From Benzoatithermus sp963720725 (lineage in GTDB: Bacteria > Pseudomonadota > Alphaproteobacteria > Geminicoccales > Geminicoccaceae): DNA of 64,000 bases. This document shows positions 15,896 through 24,342 of this stretch, one piece after another; position 1 is the first letter of the stretch, and every line of letters starts with the position of its first letter. The translations under genes were made by a program, and so were the position numbers. Under the pieces are notes generated by a model. That model saw nothing but the letters and a program-made list of their open reading frames with translations. It had not been told where the DNA came from and searched no databases. The stretch lies in contig CAVRGN010000013.1 in assembly GCA_963720725.1 (NCBI GenBank), positions 62,001 through 126,000 on the forward strand, written 5' to 3'.

Positions 15896-16315
15896 CTACC
15901 AGCTGCCGACATTGGGCATCGAGGTCCAGGGCTCGCACGGCGCCTGGGCCTCGCCCTGCTGCAGCAGCTCGACCGAGATCCCGTCCGGCGACTTGATGAA
16001 CGCCATGCGGCCGTCGCGCGGCGGGCGGTTGATGGTGACACCCTTGTCCATGAGCCGCTGGCAGGTGGCGTAGATGTCCGGGACCGAGTAGGCGAGGTGG
16101 CCGAAATTGCGCCCGCCGCCATAGACCTCGGGATCCCAGTTGTAGGTCAGCTCGACCTGCGCTTCGGGATTCTCGTCGGCGCCGAGGAAGATGAGCGTGA
16201 ACCGGCCCTGCTCGCTCTCGATCCGGCGAACCTCCTTCAGACCCAGCTTGTCGACGAAGAAGTCCAGCGACTGGTCGACGTCGCTGATGCGGACCATCGT
16301 ATGCAGGTAGCGCAT
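15896..16315 (-). CDS. gloA: Glyoxalase I family protein (lactoylglutathione lyase)
   Basis: This 139-residue vicinal-oxygen-chelate protein matches glyoxalase I, which converts the methylglyoxal-glutathione hemithioacetal to S-lactoylglutathione. The start MRYLHTMVRISDVDQSLDFF carries the first metal histidine (H5), and RFTLIFLGADENPEAQVELT the first glutamate. NFGHLAYSVPDIYATC supplies the second histidine, and ISVELLQQG the last glutamate, giving the H/E/H/E metal set. ATG 16315 is preferred over ATG 16330 because GGAG lies at suitable spacing and the family starts at MRYLHTM. Length is typical. It is convergent with the anti-sigma gene and divergent from the DUF2339 gene. Confidence 0.88.
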   Translation of the reverse strand: MRYLHTMVRISDVDQSLDFFVDKLGLKEVRRIESEQGRFTLIFLGADENPEAQVELTYNWDPEVYGGGRNFGHLAYSVPDIYATCQRLMDKGVTINRPPRDGRMAFIKSPDGISVELLQQGEAQAPCEPWTSMPNVGSW

Positions 16316-16449
16316 GCCTCGGCTCTCCATTGCGGTCGGGCGTTCCTGCATCCTATGTAGCGCTCGCGCCCGGAGGACGCCATCCGCCGGTCGCCGGTAC
16401 TGCGGGAGAAATCGGGCTGCTGTTCCATGGGGACGGGCTGCTGGAAGCG

Positions 16450-18978
16450 GTGGTGCTTCTGGCGCTGATCGCACTGGCCTGGAAGACGTGGCGGCGCGAC
16501 CACGACCTGCAAGAGCGGGTGGCGGCACTCGAGCGGCAGCTCTCCTTGCTTCCGGTTCCGGCCCAAGCGCCCCCGGCCCCGGCCTCCCCAGCGCCTGCGG
16601 GCCCGACCACCTTGGTGCCGCCCGCGGCGCCGGTTGCGGCCGGCCCCGCGGAGCCGGCGCGCCCGCAAGGTCTGGCCCGGCTCGAGACCGTCGTCGCCGA
16701 GCGTTGGCTGGTCTGGCTCGGCGGCCTGGCGCTCGCGCTGGGTGGCCTGTTCCTGGCAGGCTGGGCGATCGATCACGGCTGGCTGGGTGCCCGCGCCCGG
16801 ATCGCCGCCGCCGCGAGCCTGGGACTGGCGCTGCTGGTGCTGGCCGAACGGGCCCGCGACCGCGGTGCGGAGCCGCCGACCCGGCCCGACGCCGTCCCGG
16901 CAGCCCTGGCCGCAGGCGGCCTCGCCACGCTCTACGGCACCACGCTGGCGGCACATCTGCTCTACGCCCTGGTCGGCCCTGGCCCGGGGTTCGCCCTCCT
17001 GGCGCTGGTTTCGATCTGCGGCATCGGCCTGGCGCTGCGGTTCGGTCCGCTCGTGGCACTCGTGGGCACGCTGGGCGCCTACGCCGCACCCCTGGTCGTG
17101 ACGATAGCGGCACCAGCACCCTGGCCGCTGTTCCTGTTCCTGGCGGCACTCGCACCGGCGCTCGCCATCCTCGCCCGCCTGACCGGCTGGGCGTGGCTTC
17201 TGGGCCCGCATCTGGCAGGGATCATCGGCTGGCAATTGGGGGCCGCCGCCACGGAGCAGGTCGCCGGCGCCTGGGGTGCCCCGTCGCTGCACCTCCTGCT
17301 GGCGGGCGCCTCCGCGGCAGTGACGTTGCTGCCGTGGCGTCGCTGGCACGAGCCCTCGACCGCGGCGCTGCAGGGTCTGCTCGCATCCATCGCCGCGACC
17401 TCGGCTGCCCTGCTCCTCCTGCACGCCGTGGCCGCGGGCCAGCCGGCTCCCGTCATCGCGGCGCTGGTGGCACTGTCGGCTGCCGCCATCGCCGTGGTGG
17501 CGCTGGTCGGCGCACCGCTCTGGCTGCCCGCCGCGATGGCCGGCATCGGCCTGATGGCCGCAGGCTCCTGGCGGCTCCTGCCGTCCGGGATGCCGATCAG
17601 CCAATGGCGCGACCCTTCCGTGGGGCTGGAGCCGATCTTCTGGATCGCGCCCGAAGCGGCACCGGTGGCCACGGCACTCGCGGTCTGCGCCGGTGCCTAC
17701 GCCCTGCTCGGCGCCTGGATCGCCCGACAGGGCCGCCAGCCGGGATTCTGGGCCGGCCTCGCGGTGGCGGTGCCGCTGCTGGCCCTGGCCCTGGGCCATG
17801 CCCGCCTCACCGGGTTCGCCGTCAGCCCCGGCTACTCCGCCGTGGCGCTGGCCCTGGCGGCGTTGGCACTCACGGCCGCCCGCTGGAGCGCTGGGCGGCC
17901 GGATCAGGCGCCGGCCCTCGCCGCCTACGCGCTGGGCGTGGTTGGAGCGCTGGCCCTGGGTGCCACGCTGGCGCTCGAGCACGCGGCCCTGACGGTGACT
18001 TTGGCGGTGTTGCTGCCGGCATGTGCCTGGATCGGCGAGCGGCTCGACCTCGCGGCCCTGCGCCGCGTCGCCTGGCCCTTGGCAACCCTGGTCCTGGCCC
18101 GGCTGGTGCTCGACACCGACCTGCCGAACCTGTCCCTTGACCGAGGATGGCTGTGGCCGGTCTATGCCTACGGCGTGCCGGCGGTCTGCTTCTGGCTGGC
18201 CGCGCGGTGGTTCGCGCGCACGGCCGACGATCCGCTGGCGACCTTGCTCCAGGGCGGTGCGCTGGTCGCGTGGCTGCTCCTCGCCGCGCGCCTGATCGCT
18301 GCCGCTGCCCGCCCGCCGGGCTCGGGGTTCGGCCTTGCCGAGGCCGGACTGGACGCCACCGCATGGTTGGCCACCGCCTGGGCATTGCTGCGCTGGTGGC
18401 GGCGCGAGCCCCAGGCGCGCCTGCCGGCACCTGCGGCCGCCGTCCTGATCGCGGCCGCCGCACTCGTCGTGCTGGGGCACAATCTCCTGCTCGCCAACCC
18501 GGTGCTCACCGGCGACCCCGTCGGAAGCCTCCCGATCGTGAACCTGCTGCTGGCAGCGGTCGGGCTGCCGGCGGCGCTCGTGCTCGCTTCGGCGCGCGAG
18601 CTTGCATTGCTCGGGCGAATCCGGCTTGCACGGACGATGGCCATCGCCGGGCAGGTGCTGGCGCTGGTCTGGCTCACCCTTGAAATCCGCCACGCCTTTC
18701 AGGGCAGCGTGATGGACGGCGCGACCGGCGACGCCGAGCTGCTGGCATGGTCGGCGGGCTGGCTCGCCTGGGGCGGGCTGCTGCTGGCGATCGGCATCCG
18801 CACCGCCAGCCGCCCGCTGCGCGCCACGGCGCTGGTCGTGGCCAGCCTCGCGCTGGCCAAGGCGTTCCTGTTCGACCTCGGCGAACTCACCGGTCTCTAC
18901 CGCGCCACCTCGTTCCTGGCCCTGGGGCTGGCCCTGGTCACGGTGGGCTGGCTGTACCGGCGCTTCGTCGCCGCCTGA
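16450..18978 (+). CDS. DUF2339 multi-pass membrane protein
   Basis: The product is about 842 residues, with a short N-terminal membrane anchor (VVLLALIALAW), a basic coiled coil (DHDLQERVAALERQLS), an Ala/Pro linker and then some 25 predicted membrane helices rich in Leu/Ala/Trp. The conserved WLVWLGGLALALGGLFLAGW stretch near residue 85 and late RATALVVASLALAKAFLFDL and YRATSFLALGLALV segments are typical of DUF2339. Function is unknown; envelope or transport roles have been guessed for the family. The start is uncertain: GTG 16450 or 16453 follows GGAAG, while an ATG at 16330 would begin almost at the divergent gloA start and adds an atypical tail. No obvious operon partner. Confidence 0.8.
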   Translation: MVLLALIALAWKTWRRDHDLQERVAALERQLSLLPVPAQAPPAPASPAPAGPTTLVPPAAPVAAGPAEPARPQGLARLETVVAERWLVWLGGLALALGGLFLAGWAIDHGWLGARARIAAAASLGLALLVLAERARDRGAEPPTRPDAVPAALAAGGLATLYGTTLAAHLLYALVGPGPGFALLALVSICGIGLALRFGPLVALVGTLGAYAAPLVVTIAAPAPWPLFLFLAALAPALAILARLTGWAWLLGPHLAGIIGWQLGAAATEQVAGAWGAPSLHLLLAGASAAVTLLPWRRWHEPSTAALQGLLASIAATSAALLLLHAVAAGQPAPVIAALVALSAAAIAVVALVGAPLWLPAAMAGIGLMAAGSWRLLPSGMPISQWRDPSVGLEPIFWIAPEAAPVATALAVCAGAYALLGAWIARQGRQPGFWAGLAVAVPLLALALGHARLTGFAVSPGYSAVALALAALALTAARWSAGRPDQAPALAAYALGVVGALALGATLALEHAALTVTLAVLLPACAWIGERLDLAALRRVAWPLATLVLARLVLDTDLPNLSLDRGWLWPVYAYGVPAVCFWLAARWFARTADDPLATLLQGGALVAWLLLAARLIAAAARPPGSGFGLAEAGLDATAWLATAWALLRWWRREPQARLPAPAAAVLIAAAALVVLGHNLLLANPVLTGDPVGSLPIVNLLLAAVGLPAALVLASARELALLGRIRLARTMAIAGQVLALVWLTLEIRHAFQGSVMDGATGDAELLAWSAGWLAWGGLLLAIGIRTASRPLRATALVVASLALAKAFLFDLGELTGLYRATSFLALGLALVTVGWLYRRFVAA

Positions 18979-18981
18979 GCC

Positions 18982-19374
18982 CTAGAACGGGGGCGCCACC
19001 CGCACCCGAAACAAGGGGATGGTCTTGTTCTCGAGCAGATCCTGAAGCACGCCCTCGCCGAAGCTGAGGTCGCCCAGAGCATCGGTGCCGGCCACGCGCC
19101 GGTTGGGCGTGGGGGTTTCCGCGACGCGATCGACGTCGCTCACGATCTCGGGCACGCTCTGATCGTGCATCCGCGGCGGCACGGGTGTATCCGACAGTCC
19201 CGGCGGCAGTGCCGATACGACGTCCGACGGCTGCAGGCGCAGGTCGAGGCCCGCCAGATCCGGCGCGGATCTGGCACTGGCCGGCAGCGTCAGCAGCACG
19301 CCACCGCCGAGCACGAGCAACGCGACGACGCCGCGACGGCGGGCACGCGGATGGAAGACGACCGGGGGCAGCAC
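18982..19374 (-). CDS. Hypothetical exported protein
   Basis: The 130-residue protein has a basic N-terminus and one hydrophobic segment (GVVALLVLGGGVLLTLPASA, residues about 15-33), fitting a signal peptide or N-terminal anchor. It is followed by a Pro/Asp/Val-rich region and a hydrophobic end TIPLFRVRVAPPF. It is not recognised as any family. The gene is convergent with the DUF2339 gene, leaving only three bases between the two stop codons. Codon use looks like that of the neighbours, which supports a real gene, but homologues could not be checked. Confidence 0.55.
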   Translation of the reverse strand: MLPPVVFHPRARRRGVVALLVLGGGVLLTLPASARSAPDLAGLDLRLQPSDVVSALPPGLSDTPVPPRMHDQSVPEIVSDVDRVAETPTPNRRVAGTDALGDLSFGEGVLQDLLENKTIPLFRVRVAPPF

Positions 19375-19514
19375 GGGCGTTCTCCGCTTGATCTTGGGTT
19401 TCCAGGCAAGCGACTTGGCACTCTAGCTCAAGTGCGCGCCAAGTGTGCGCTCCGATACGCACCGGTCCGTGTTCTCGACCGGGAATGTTGCCTTGGCGCC
19501 GCAGCAGCCCGCGC

Positions 19515-19730
19515 TCAAGGCCCGTAGCGGCTCCGCAGGGGCACGCCCGTCACCAGGCTCACCAGGTGGGCCGCCGCCACGACGGCGAGCAGAACGCCCA
19601 CGGCCACCACCGCGGTCGTGGGCACCAGGCCGACCTCGCCGAGCTCACGCGGGCGGACCTCCTGCCAGCGCCCCAGCGCCGCCAGGGCGAGGCCGGCTGC
19701 CAGCATGCCCACGGTCCAGCCGAGCCCCAT
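19515..19730 (-). CDS. Small two-helix membrane protein
   Basis: The 71-residue product has two hydrophobic helices, LGWTVGMLAAGLALAALG (residues 3-20) and TTAVVAVGVLLAVVAAAHLV (38-57), joined by a charged loop (RWQEVRPRELGEVG). It starts nine bases after the stop of the glutamine-synthetase-family gene on the same strand, so it is probably co-transcribed. The function is unknown. Similar two-helix proteins occur as minor membrane proteins in alphaproteobacteria. Confidence 0.6.
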   Translation of the reverse strand: MGLGWTVGMLAAGLALAALGRWQEVRPRELGEVGLVPTTAVVAVGVLLAVVAAAHLVSLVTGVPLRSRYGP

Positions 19731-19739
19731 CGTCGCCGC

Positions 19740-21092
19740 TCAGCCCCGCTCGAAGTAGCGGGTCAGCTCCCAGTCGGTCACCGCCCTGTCGTAGGCCGCC
19801 TGCTCCCAGCGTCCGGCATGGACATAGTGCTCGACCACCTCGTCGCCGAAGGCTTGGCGCAGCACCGCCGAGCCGTCCAGCCGGTCGACGGCATCGCGCA
19901 GCGAGTGCGGCACCGAGGGGATGTCGGCAGACCGGTAGGCGTCGCCCTCGAATGCGGGCTGCAGCTCCAGGCCCTGCTCGACACCGTGCAGGCCGGCGGC
20001 AAGGAAGGCGGCGAAGGCGAGGTAGGGATTCACGTCCGCGCCGCCGACCCGGCATTCGACGCGCGTCGCCGGCCCGTGGCCCAGCACCCGGAAGCCCGAG
20101 GTGCGGTTGTCGCGGCTCCAGACCAGGTTGGTAGGTGCGAACGAACCGGCGACGAAGCGTTTGTAGGAATTGACGTAGGGCGCCAGGAAGTAGGTCATGT
20201 CGGCGCCGGTGGCGAGGAGTCCGGCCAGGAACTGGCGGAACAGCTCGGTTTCGCTCTTGCCGTCGCTGAAGGCCGGGCGATCCTGCGCGTCCCACAGCGA
20301 GCCGTGGATGTGGCAGGAATTGCCGGCAAGGTCAGCGCGCCACTTGGCCATGAAGCTCACCGCCTGGCCGTGCAGGAAGGCGATCTCCTTGACGCCGTTC
20401 TTGTAGATGACGTGCCGATCGGCCATCTCGAGGGCCTCGGCATAGACCAGGTTCAGCTCCTCCTGGCCGGGCCCCCACTCGCCCTTGCTCTCCTGGACCG
20501 GGATGCCGGCGGCGTCCATGCCGTTGCGGATCGCCCGCATCAGGGGCTCGCGCTTGGTGGTCTCGAAGACGTGGTAGTCCTCGATGTACCAGCCGGCGGT
20601 CTTGAGGTCGCGATAGCCCTTCTCACGGGCCGCGGCGTAGCTGTCGTCGAAGACGTAGAACTCCAGCTCCGAGGCCATCTTGGCGCCGTAGCCACGCTCC
20701 TTCAGCCGCCGCAGCTGGCGCTTGAGCATGGTGCGCGGGCTGAACGGCAGCTCGTCGCCGTGATGGTCGCACACGTCGCCCAGCACCAGCGCGGTCCCGG
20801 GCAGCCAGGGGATGCGGCGCAACGTGGCGAGGTCGGGCCTGACCACGAAGTCGCCATAGCCCTTCTCCCACGATGCGGACTTGAAGCCCGGTACCGGCTC
20901 CATCTCCATGTCCACGGTGAGCAGGTAGTTGCAGGCGTGCCATTCCTCGTGCACGGCATCGAGAAAGAAGCGTCCGGTGCAGCGCTTGCCGATCAACCGC
21001 CCCTGCATGTCGGTGAAGGCCGCGACCACCGTGTCGATTTCGCCGCTCGCCACCAGGTTCTCGAGCTGCGCCTTGTCTAGTCTGCCGGACAT
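19740..21092 (-). CDS. Glutamine synthetase family protein (gamma-glutamylpolyamine synthetase-like)
   Basis: The 450-residue ATP-dependent ligase is of the glutamine synthetase fold. It shows the N-terminal beta-grasp start (FTDMQGRLIGKRC), metal-binding SELEFYVFDD near residue 145, EWGPGQEELNL near 205, the GS signature NSCHIHGSLWD near 265, and FAPTNLVWSRDNRTSGFR near 330. VECRVGGADVNPYLAFA carries the catalytic-loop glutamate near 360. It lacks the adenylylation-site loop of the housekeeping GlnA and resembles PuuA-like enzymes that glutamylate amines such as putrescine. No Puu pathway gene is adjacent, so the acceptor is unproven. ATG 21092 gives the natural MSGRLDKAQLENLVASGEID start. 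The divergent ydcF-like gene starts 76 bp away. Confidence 0.82.
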   Translation of the reverse strand: MSGRLDKAQLENLVASGEIDTVVAAFTDMQGRLIGKRCTGRFFLDAVHEEWHACNYLLTVDMEMEPVPGFKSASWEKGYGDFVVRPDLATLRRIPWLPGTALVLGDVCDHHGDELPFSPRTMLKRQLRRLKERGYGAKMASELEFYVFDDSYAAAREKGYRDLKTAGWYIEDYHVFETTKREPLMRAIRNGMDAAGIPVQESKGEWGPGQEELNLVYAEALEMADRHVIYKNGVKEIAFLHGQAVSFMAKWRADLAGNSCHIHGSLWDAQDRPAFSDGKSETELFRQFLAGLLATGADMTYFLAPYVNSYKRFVAGSFAPTNLVWSRDNRTSGFRVLGHGPATRVECRVGGADVNPYLAFAAFLAAGLHGVEQGLELQPAFEGDAYRSADIPSVPHSLRDAVDRLDGSAVLRQAFGDEVVEHYVHAGRWEQAAYDRAVTDWELTRYFERG

Positions 21093-21167
21093 GATCGGGG
21101 TCTCGTTGGTTCGTGGCTGCAGAGGCTCCCTAGAATGCAGGCGGCCCGGCTGCAAGAAGGGTTCGGC

Positions 21168-21968
21168 ATGGCGTTCCTGCTCGGCAAGCTGCTGTTCGTC
21201 GTCCTGCGGCCCAGCAACCTGCTGCTGTTCCTGGCTCTGGCCGGGCTGCCGGGCGCGGCGCGGCGCCGTCGCTGGAGCCTGCGGCTGACCGCGGCGGCCG
21301 TGTCGGCCATCGCCGTGTGCACCATCCTGCCGGTCGGGGCGTGGCTGAGCGTGCCGCTCGAGAACCGCTTCCCCGCGCCGGGCGGCTACCCGCCCGACAT
21401 CGACGGCGTGGTGGTACTCGGCGGCGGGATCGCCGGCGGCATCAGCGCCGCCCGCGGCCAGCCCAGCTTCCGTGAAACCATGGAGCGGTTCGCGGCCATT
21501 CCCGAGCTGGCGCGCCGCTATCCCGGCGCCAGGATCCTGTTCAGCGGCGGCAAGGCCTGGGTCGACGACGACGATCCGCCGGAGGCGCAGGTGATCCGGT
21601 CGTTCCTGGACGCGCAAGGCGTGCCCGAGGGCCGGGTGATGCTGGAGGCAAGCTCGCGATCGACGCGCGACAACGCCACCTTGTCCTTCGCCATGGCCAA
21701 GCCGCAGCCCGGCGAGCGCTGGCTGCTGGTGACCTCGGCCATGCACATGCCGCGCTCGGTCGGGGCGTTCCGCGCGGCCGGCTGGCCGGAGATGCTGCCC
21801 TGGCCGGTCGACTACCGCACCACCGGCGCCTACGACCTCAACAACGCCATCGACGTGAGCGGCAGCCTGGCCGAGCTCGATCTTGCCGCCTACGAATGGT
21901 TGGGCCTCGTCTACTATCGGCTGCTCGGCTATACGGACCGACTGTTGCCAGGACCTCTGCCCGGTTGA
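21168..21968 (+). CDS. YdcF family membrane protein (DUF218)
   Basis: The 266-residue protein has two N-terminal membrane helices (LLGKLLFVVLRPSNLLLFLA; AAAVSAIAVCTILPVGAWLS). The periplasmic DUF218 domain follows: DGVVVLGGGIAGG near 84, ILFSGGKAW near 125, SRSTRDNATLSF near 163 and WLLVTSAMHMPRSVGAF near 184. The last carries the family's conserved S-x-H-x-x-R motif. Related proteins (SanA, ElyC, YdcF) affect envelope integrity and exopolysaccharide or undecaprenyl-lipid metabolism. ATG 21168 follows AAGAAGG; an in-frame ATG at 21135 is less likely. The mepA gene starts eight bases after its stop, so the two probably form an envelope-related operon. Confidence 0.85.
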   Translation: MAFLLGKLLFVVLRPSNLLLFLALAGLPGAARRRRWSLRLTAAAVSAIAVCTILPVGAWLSVPLENRFPAPGGYPPDIDGVVVLGGGIAGGISAARGQPSFRETMERFAAIPELARRYPGARILFSGGKAWVDDDDPPEAQVIRSFLDAQGVPEGRVMLEASSRSTRDNATLSFAMAKPQPGERWLLVTSAMHMPRSVGAFRAAGWPEMLPWPVDYRTTGAYDLNNAIDVSGSLAELDLAAYEWLGLVYYRLLGYTDRLLPGPLPG

Positions 21969-21976
21969 GGAGTCCC

Positions 21977-22822
21977 TTGCGCGCCTCGTTCGCGGCCCTG
22001 CTCCTCGCTTCCATGCCGGCCCTGGCCGCGGAGCTGCCGGCCAAGGAACTGTTCGGCGCCGCCGCGGGACCCGCGCCGGTGGCCGGCCCGAGTGTGATCG
22101 GCAGCTACGCCAAGGGCTGCCTCGCCGACGGCCAGGCGCTGCCGGTCGACGGTCCGGGCTGGCAGGCGATGCGGCTGTCGCGCAACCGGTTCTGGGGCCA
22201 TCCGGTGCTGGTCGCGTTCGTCGAGCGGCTGGCGGCGGGGGCCCGCGACGATGGCTGGCCCGGGCTCCTGGTCGGCGACATGGCGCAGCCGCGCGGCGGA
22301 CCGATGCGCACCGGGCATGCGTCGCACCAGATCGGTCTCGACGTCGACCTGTGGCTGACGCCGATGCCGGCCCGGAGGCTGAGTCCCGAGGAGCGGGAGA
22401 CGATGTCGGCGGTCTCGATGCTGCGGCCAGGCACCCGGATCGCCGACGAGACACTGCTCACCGACGCCCGCATCGCACTCGTCCGCCGGGCGGCGCAGGA
22501 TCCGCAGGTGGCGCGGATCTTCGTCCATCCGGGGATCAAGCAGGCGATGTGCGCCCGGGTCACCGGCGACCGTTCCTGGCTGGGCAAGGTCCGCCCGTGG
22601 TGGGGCCACGATACCCACTTCCACGTCCGCCTTTCCTGTCCGCCCGGCGAGCGGGCGTGCCGCGATCAGGAGCCGCCACCGCCGGGCGACGGCTGCGGTG
22701 CGGATCTCGCCTGGTGGCTGAGCGACGAGCCGTGGAAGCCCAAGCCGCCCGGCCCGCCGGCGGCACCCTTGCGCTTGGCCGACCTGCCGGCGGCGTGCGC
22801 GGCGGTACTAAACGCGCGCTGA
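21977..22822 (+). CDS. mepA: Penicillin-insensitive murein endopeptidase
   Basis: MepA is a periplasmic zinc LAS-type peptidase that cuts D-alanyl-meso-diaminopimelyl cross-links in peptidoglycan. The 281-residue product has a signal peptide (RASFAALLLASMPALAAE). The zinc site is visible as TGHASHQIGLDVDLW (H and D ligands, residues about 111-125) and WWGHDTHFHVRLSCP (H ligands, near 213-227). Conserved cysteines (GYAKGC-like SYAKGCLADG, CPPGERAC, GCG) fit the disulfides of the family. TTG 21977 is chosen because GAGGAG precedes it and the signal peptide starts there. It follows the YdcF-family gene directly. Confidence 0.88.
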   Translation: MRASFAALLLASMPALAAELPAKELFGAAAGPAPVAGPSVIGSYAKGCLADGQALPVDGPGWQAMRLSRNRFWGHPVLVAFVERLAAGARDDGWPGLLVGDMAQPRGGPMRTGHASHQIGLDVDLWLTPMPARRLSPEERETMSAVSMLRPGTRIADETLLTDARIALVRRAAQDPQVARIFVHPGIKQAMCARVTGDRSWLGKVRPWWGHDTHFHVRLSCPPGERACRDQEPPPPGDGCGADLAWWLSDEPWKPKPPGPPAAPLRLADLPAACAAVLNAR

Positions 22823-22840
22823 ACGAGGTCCGGTCGTGGG

Positions 22841-22871
22841 GTGGCGGCCGGGGTTGGTTCCCGGCCGCCAC
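22841..22871. terminator. Perfect 12-bp-stem hairpin between convergent genes
   Basis: GTGGCGGCCGGG at 22841-22852 pairs perfectly with CCCGGCCGCCAC at 22860-22871 around loop GTTGGTT. It sits 18 bp after the mepA stop and seven bp before the end of the convergent gene. Placement and symmetry suit a bidirectional terminator, though T-runs are absent. Confidence 0.65.
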
Positions 22872-22878
22872 TCGGAGC

Positions 22879-24066
22879 TCAGGAGTCGAAGGCGCAATTC
22901 GGCGCCCGCGGCGTTCCTCCTCCGGCGACCGGCAGCGCCATGTCGTTGTTCAAGACCATGCGGACATGCGGGTAGATCTTGCGTGCGTCGCCGCGGAAGG
23001 TCCGCCGCATGGCGAAGGTGACTTCCTGGTCGGCCTCGATCGCGCCGGCCGTGCAACCGCTGCCGTCGGCGACGTAGATGCCGTAGTTCTGGATCGCCTC
23101 CGCCAAGCGGACGCCGATCTCGCTCAGGCCCAGCGAGCGGACGTTGACGGAGGGTGGAATCGACAGCAGGCCGCCATAGGGGATGTGGCCCGTGTTGTAG
23201 CCTTCCTTCGAGGCATTCCGGTCGCCGGTGGTGGCGGGCGCCACGATCTCACGGGACAGCATGATGTTGCACCCCACCTTGCGCGGCAGCCCCATGCGCA
23301 ACGCGTGCTCGATCTTGTGGCCGGGGAGGCTCAGCTCGTGTCCGCGCAGCACGCCGAACAGGCCCGTGACACCGGAGGCGCTGGTCCCCATTCGCTGACC
23401 AGGCCTGGTTCCGTGCCCCAGGCCGCGGATGTCCCAGGTCTTGTACTGGCCGGCGGTGGGGGCGCCGCCGTTCCAGTCATACTGGCGCAGCTGATGCGGC
23501 TTGCCCGAGACGCGGTCGTAGATCACGACGACGCCGTCGGGGCAGCCGGCGTGGTTCTTCACCACGTTGGTCTCCACCCCGCTGATCGGCATGCGAATGT
23601 CGATCGGCAGGCCCACCACCTTGTCGCAATGCGACTGGGCGCCGATTCGCCGGACCGCGTCGCGCCCGTCCGTTGCAACGACGGTCGTTCCCCATGGGGC
23701 GCCGTTGTTGACCTGGAACCGGTCGGTCTTGAGCCAGTCGCGCGTCGCCGGATGCGAGTTCGACGCGTAGATCGCGCCGCTGCCGATCGGTCGATGATGC
23801 GCGCTGTTCTTGCTGTAGGGATTGAAGAACAGATCGGCCTTGGACGAGGTGCAGGCCGTCTGAGCGCCAGCGTCCGCCACGACGCCCATGGTGCAGGTCG
23901 CGACCAGCACGCCGGCGACGATTCGGCGCCGGTGCCGCCCCACTGGGTACGCGGCCGGCTTGTTGCCAGGGGCTGCCGGCGCGACTGAGCGCGACCCGGA
24001 ATGGCAAAGCTCGTGCTTGCAGGCCGTGGATCTGGTGATCCAGCCGAAGGCTGATTCTTTTGTCAT
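22879..24066 (-). CDS. Secreted protein with an uncharacterised AHHRPIG-type domain (copy A)
   Basis: The 395-residue protein has a basic N-terminus and hydrophobic export segment (RRRIVAGVLVATCTMGVVAD) ending near residue 70. The mature part opens ADLFFNPYSKNSAHHRPIG. This matches the C-terminal module of the large repeat protein at 26100-29585 (DLFLNPFNKWSAHHRPIG) and, more weakly, the protein at 24343-25461. Shared later blocks are GVTGLFGVLRGHELSLPGHK with IEHAL, CNIMLSR, GYNTGHIPYGGLLSI, SLGLSEIGVRLAEAIQNYGI and YVADGSG. Six or more cysteines in the mature part suggest disulfides. ATG 24066 follows GGGAG. I recognise the pattern only as a recurrent uncharacterised secreted domain of high-GC bacteria; the blocks do not match a catalytic motif I can name. 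Confidence 0.7.
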   Translation of the reverse strand: MTKESAFGWITRSTACKHELCHSGSRSVAPAAPGNKPAAYPVGRHRRRIVAGVLVATCTMGVVADAGAQTACTSSKADLFFNPYSKNSAHHRPIGSGAIYASNSHPATRDWLKTDRFQVNNGAPWGTTVVATDGRDAVRRIGAQSHCDKVVGLPIDIRMPISGVETNVVKNHAGCPDGVVVIYDRVSGKPHQLRQYDWNGGAPTAGQYKTWDIRGLGHGTRPGQRMGTSASGVTGLFGVLRGHELSLPGHKIEHALRMGLPRKVGCNIMLSREIVAPATTGDRNASKEGYNTGHIPYGGLLSIPPSVNVRSLGLSEIGVRLAEAIQNYGIYVADGSGCTAGAIEADQEVTFAMRRTFRGDARKIYPHVRMVLNNDMALPVAGGGTPRAPNCAFDS

Positions 24067-24243
24067 TTTGCTCCCGCGCAAAGCAGATATGTCGATTTTC
24101 TGCCCTCACCGCAAATGACAGGCGCAATCCAGGATTGGCCTTATTGAAAGCCCGGCGGTAGAAGGCGCTTGAAGCCCGGATCTTTCCTCCGGCTGTGTAG
24201 GGTTGATTCGGTTTCCGCACATGATGGACGCAGGCAGGCGAAA

Positions 24244-24264
24244 CTTATTCCCCGCGGGAATAAG
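24244..24264. terminator. Inverted repeat, possible terminator or operator
   Basis: CTTATTCCC and GGGAATAAG form nine-bp perfect arms around CGC. The element lies 80 bp beyond the stop of the minus-strand gene at 24343 and about 180 bp upstream of the next minus-strand gene. On the minus strand it is followed by TTTCG only. It could end the upstream transcript or bind a regulator of the downstream gene. The rest of 24067-24342 holds no gene that I see. Confidence 0.4.
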
Positions 24265-24342
24265 AAATCTCTTCGTTAGCCTTGGGCGCGCCGTGGCGGT
24301 CGAGGCGCCGGGGGTATTCGACCGCCACGCGGCGCCACGGCG

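Noticed and set aside
16237..18693. Minus-strand open frame of about 818 codons opposite the DUF2339 gene
   Set aside because: The product is Gln/Arg/Gly-rich antisense sequence. Only its last portion overlaps gloA, in a different frame. The plus strand gives a classical multi-helix membrane protein.
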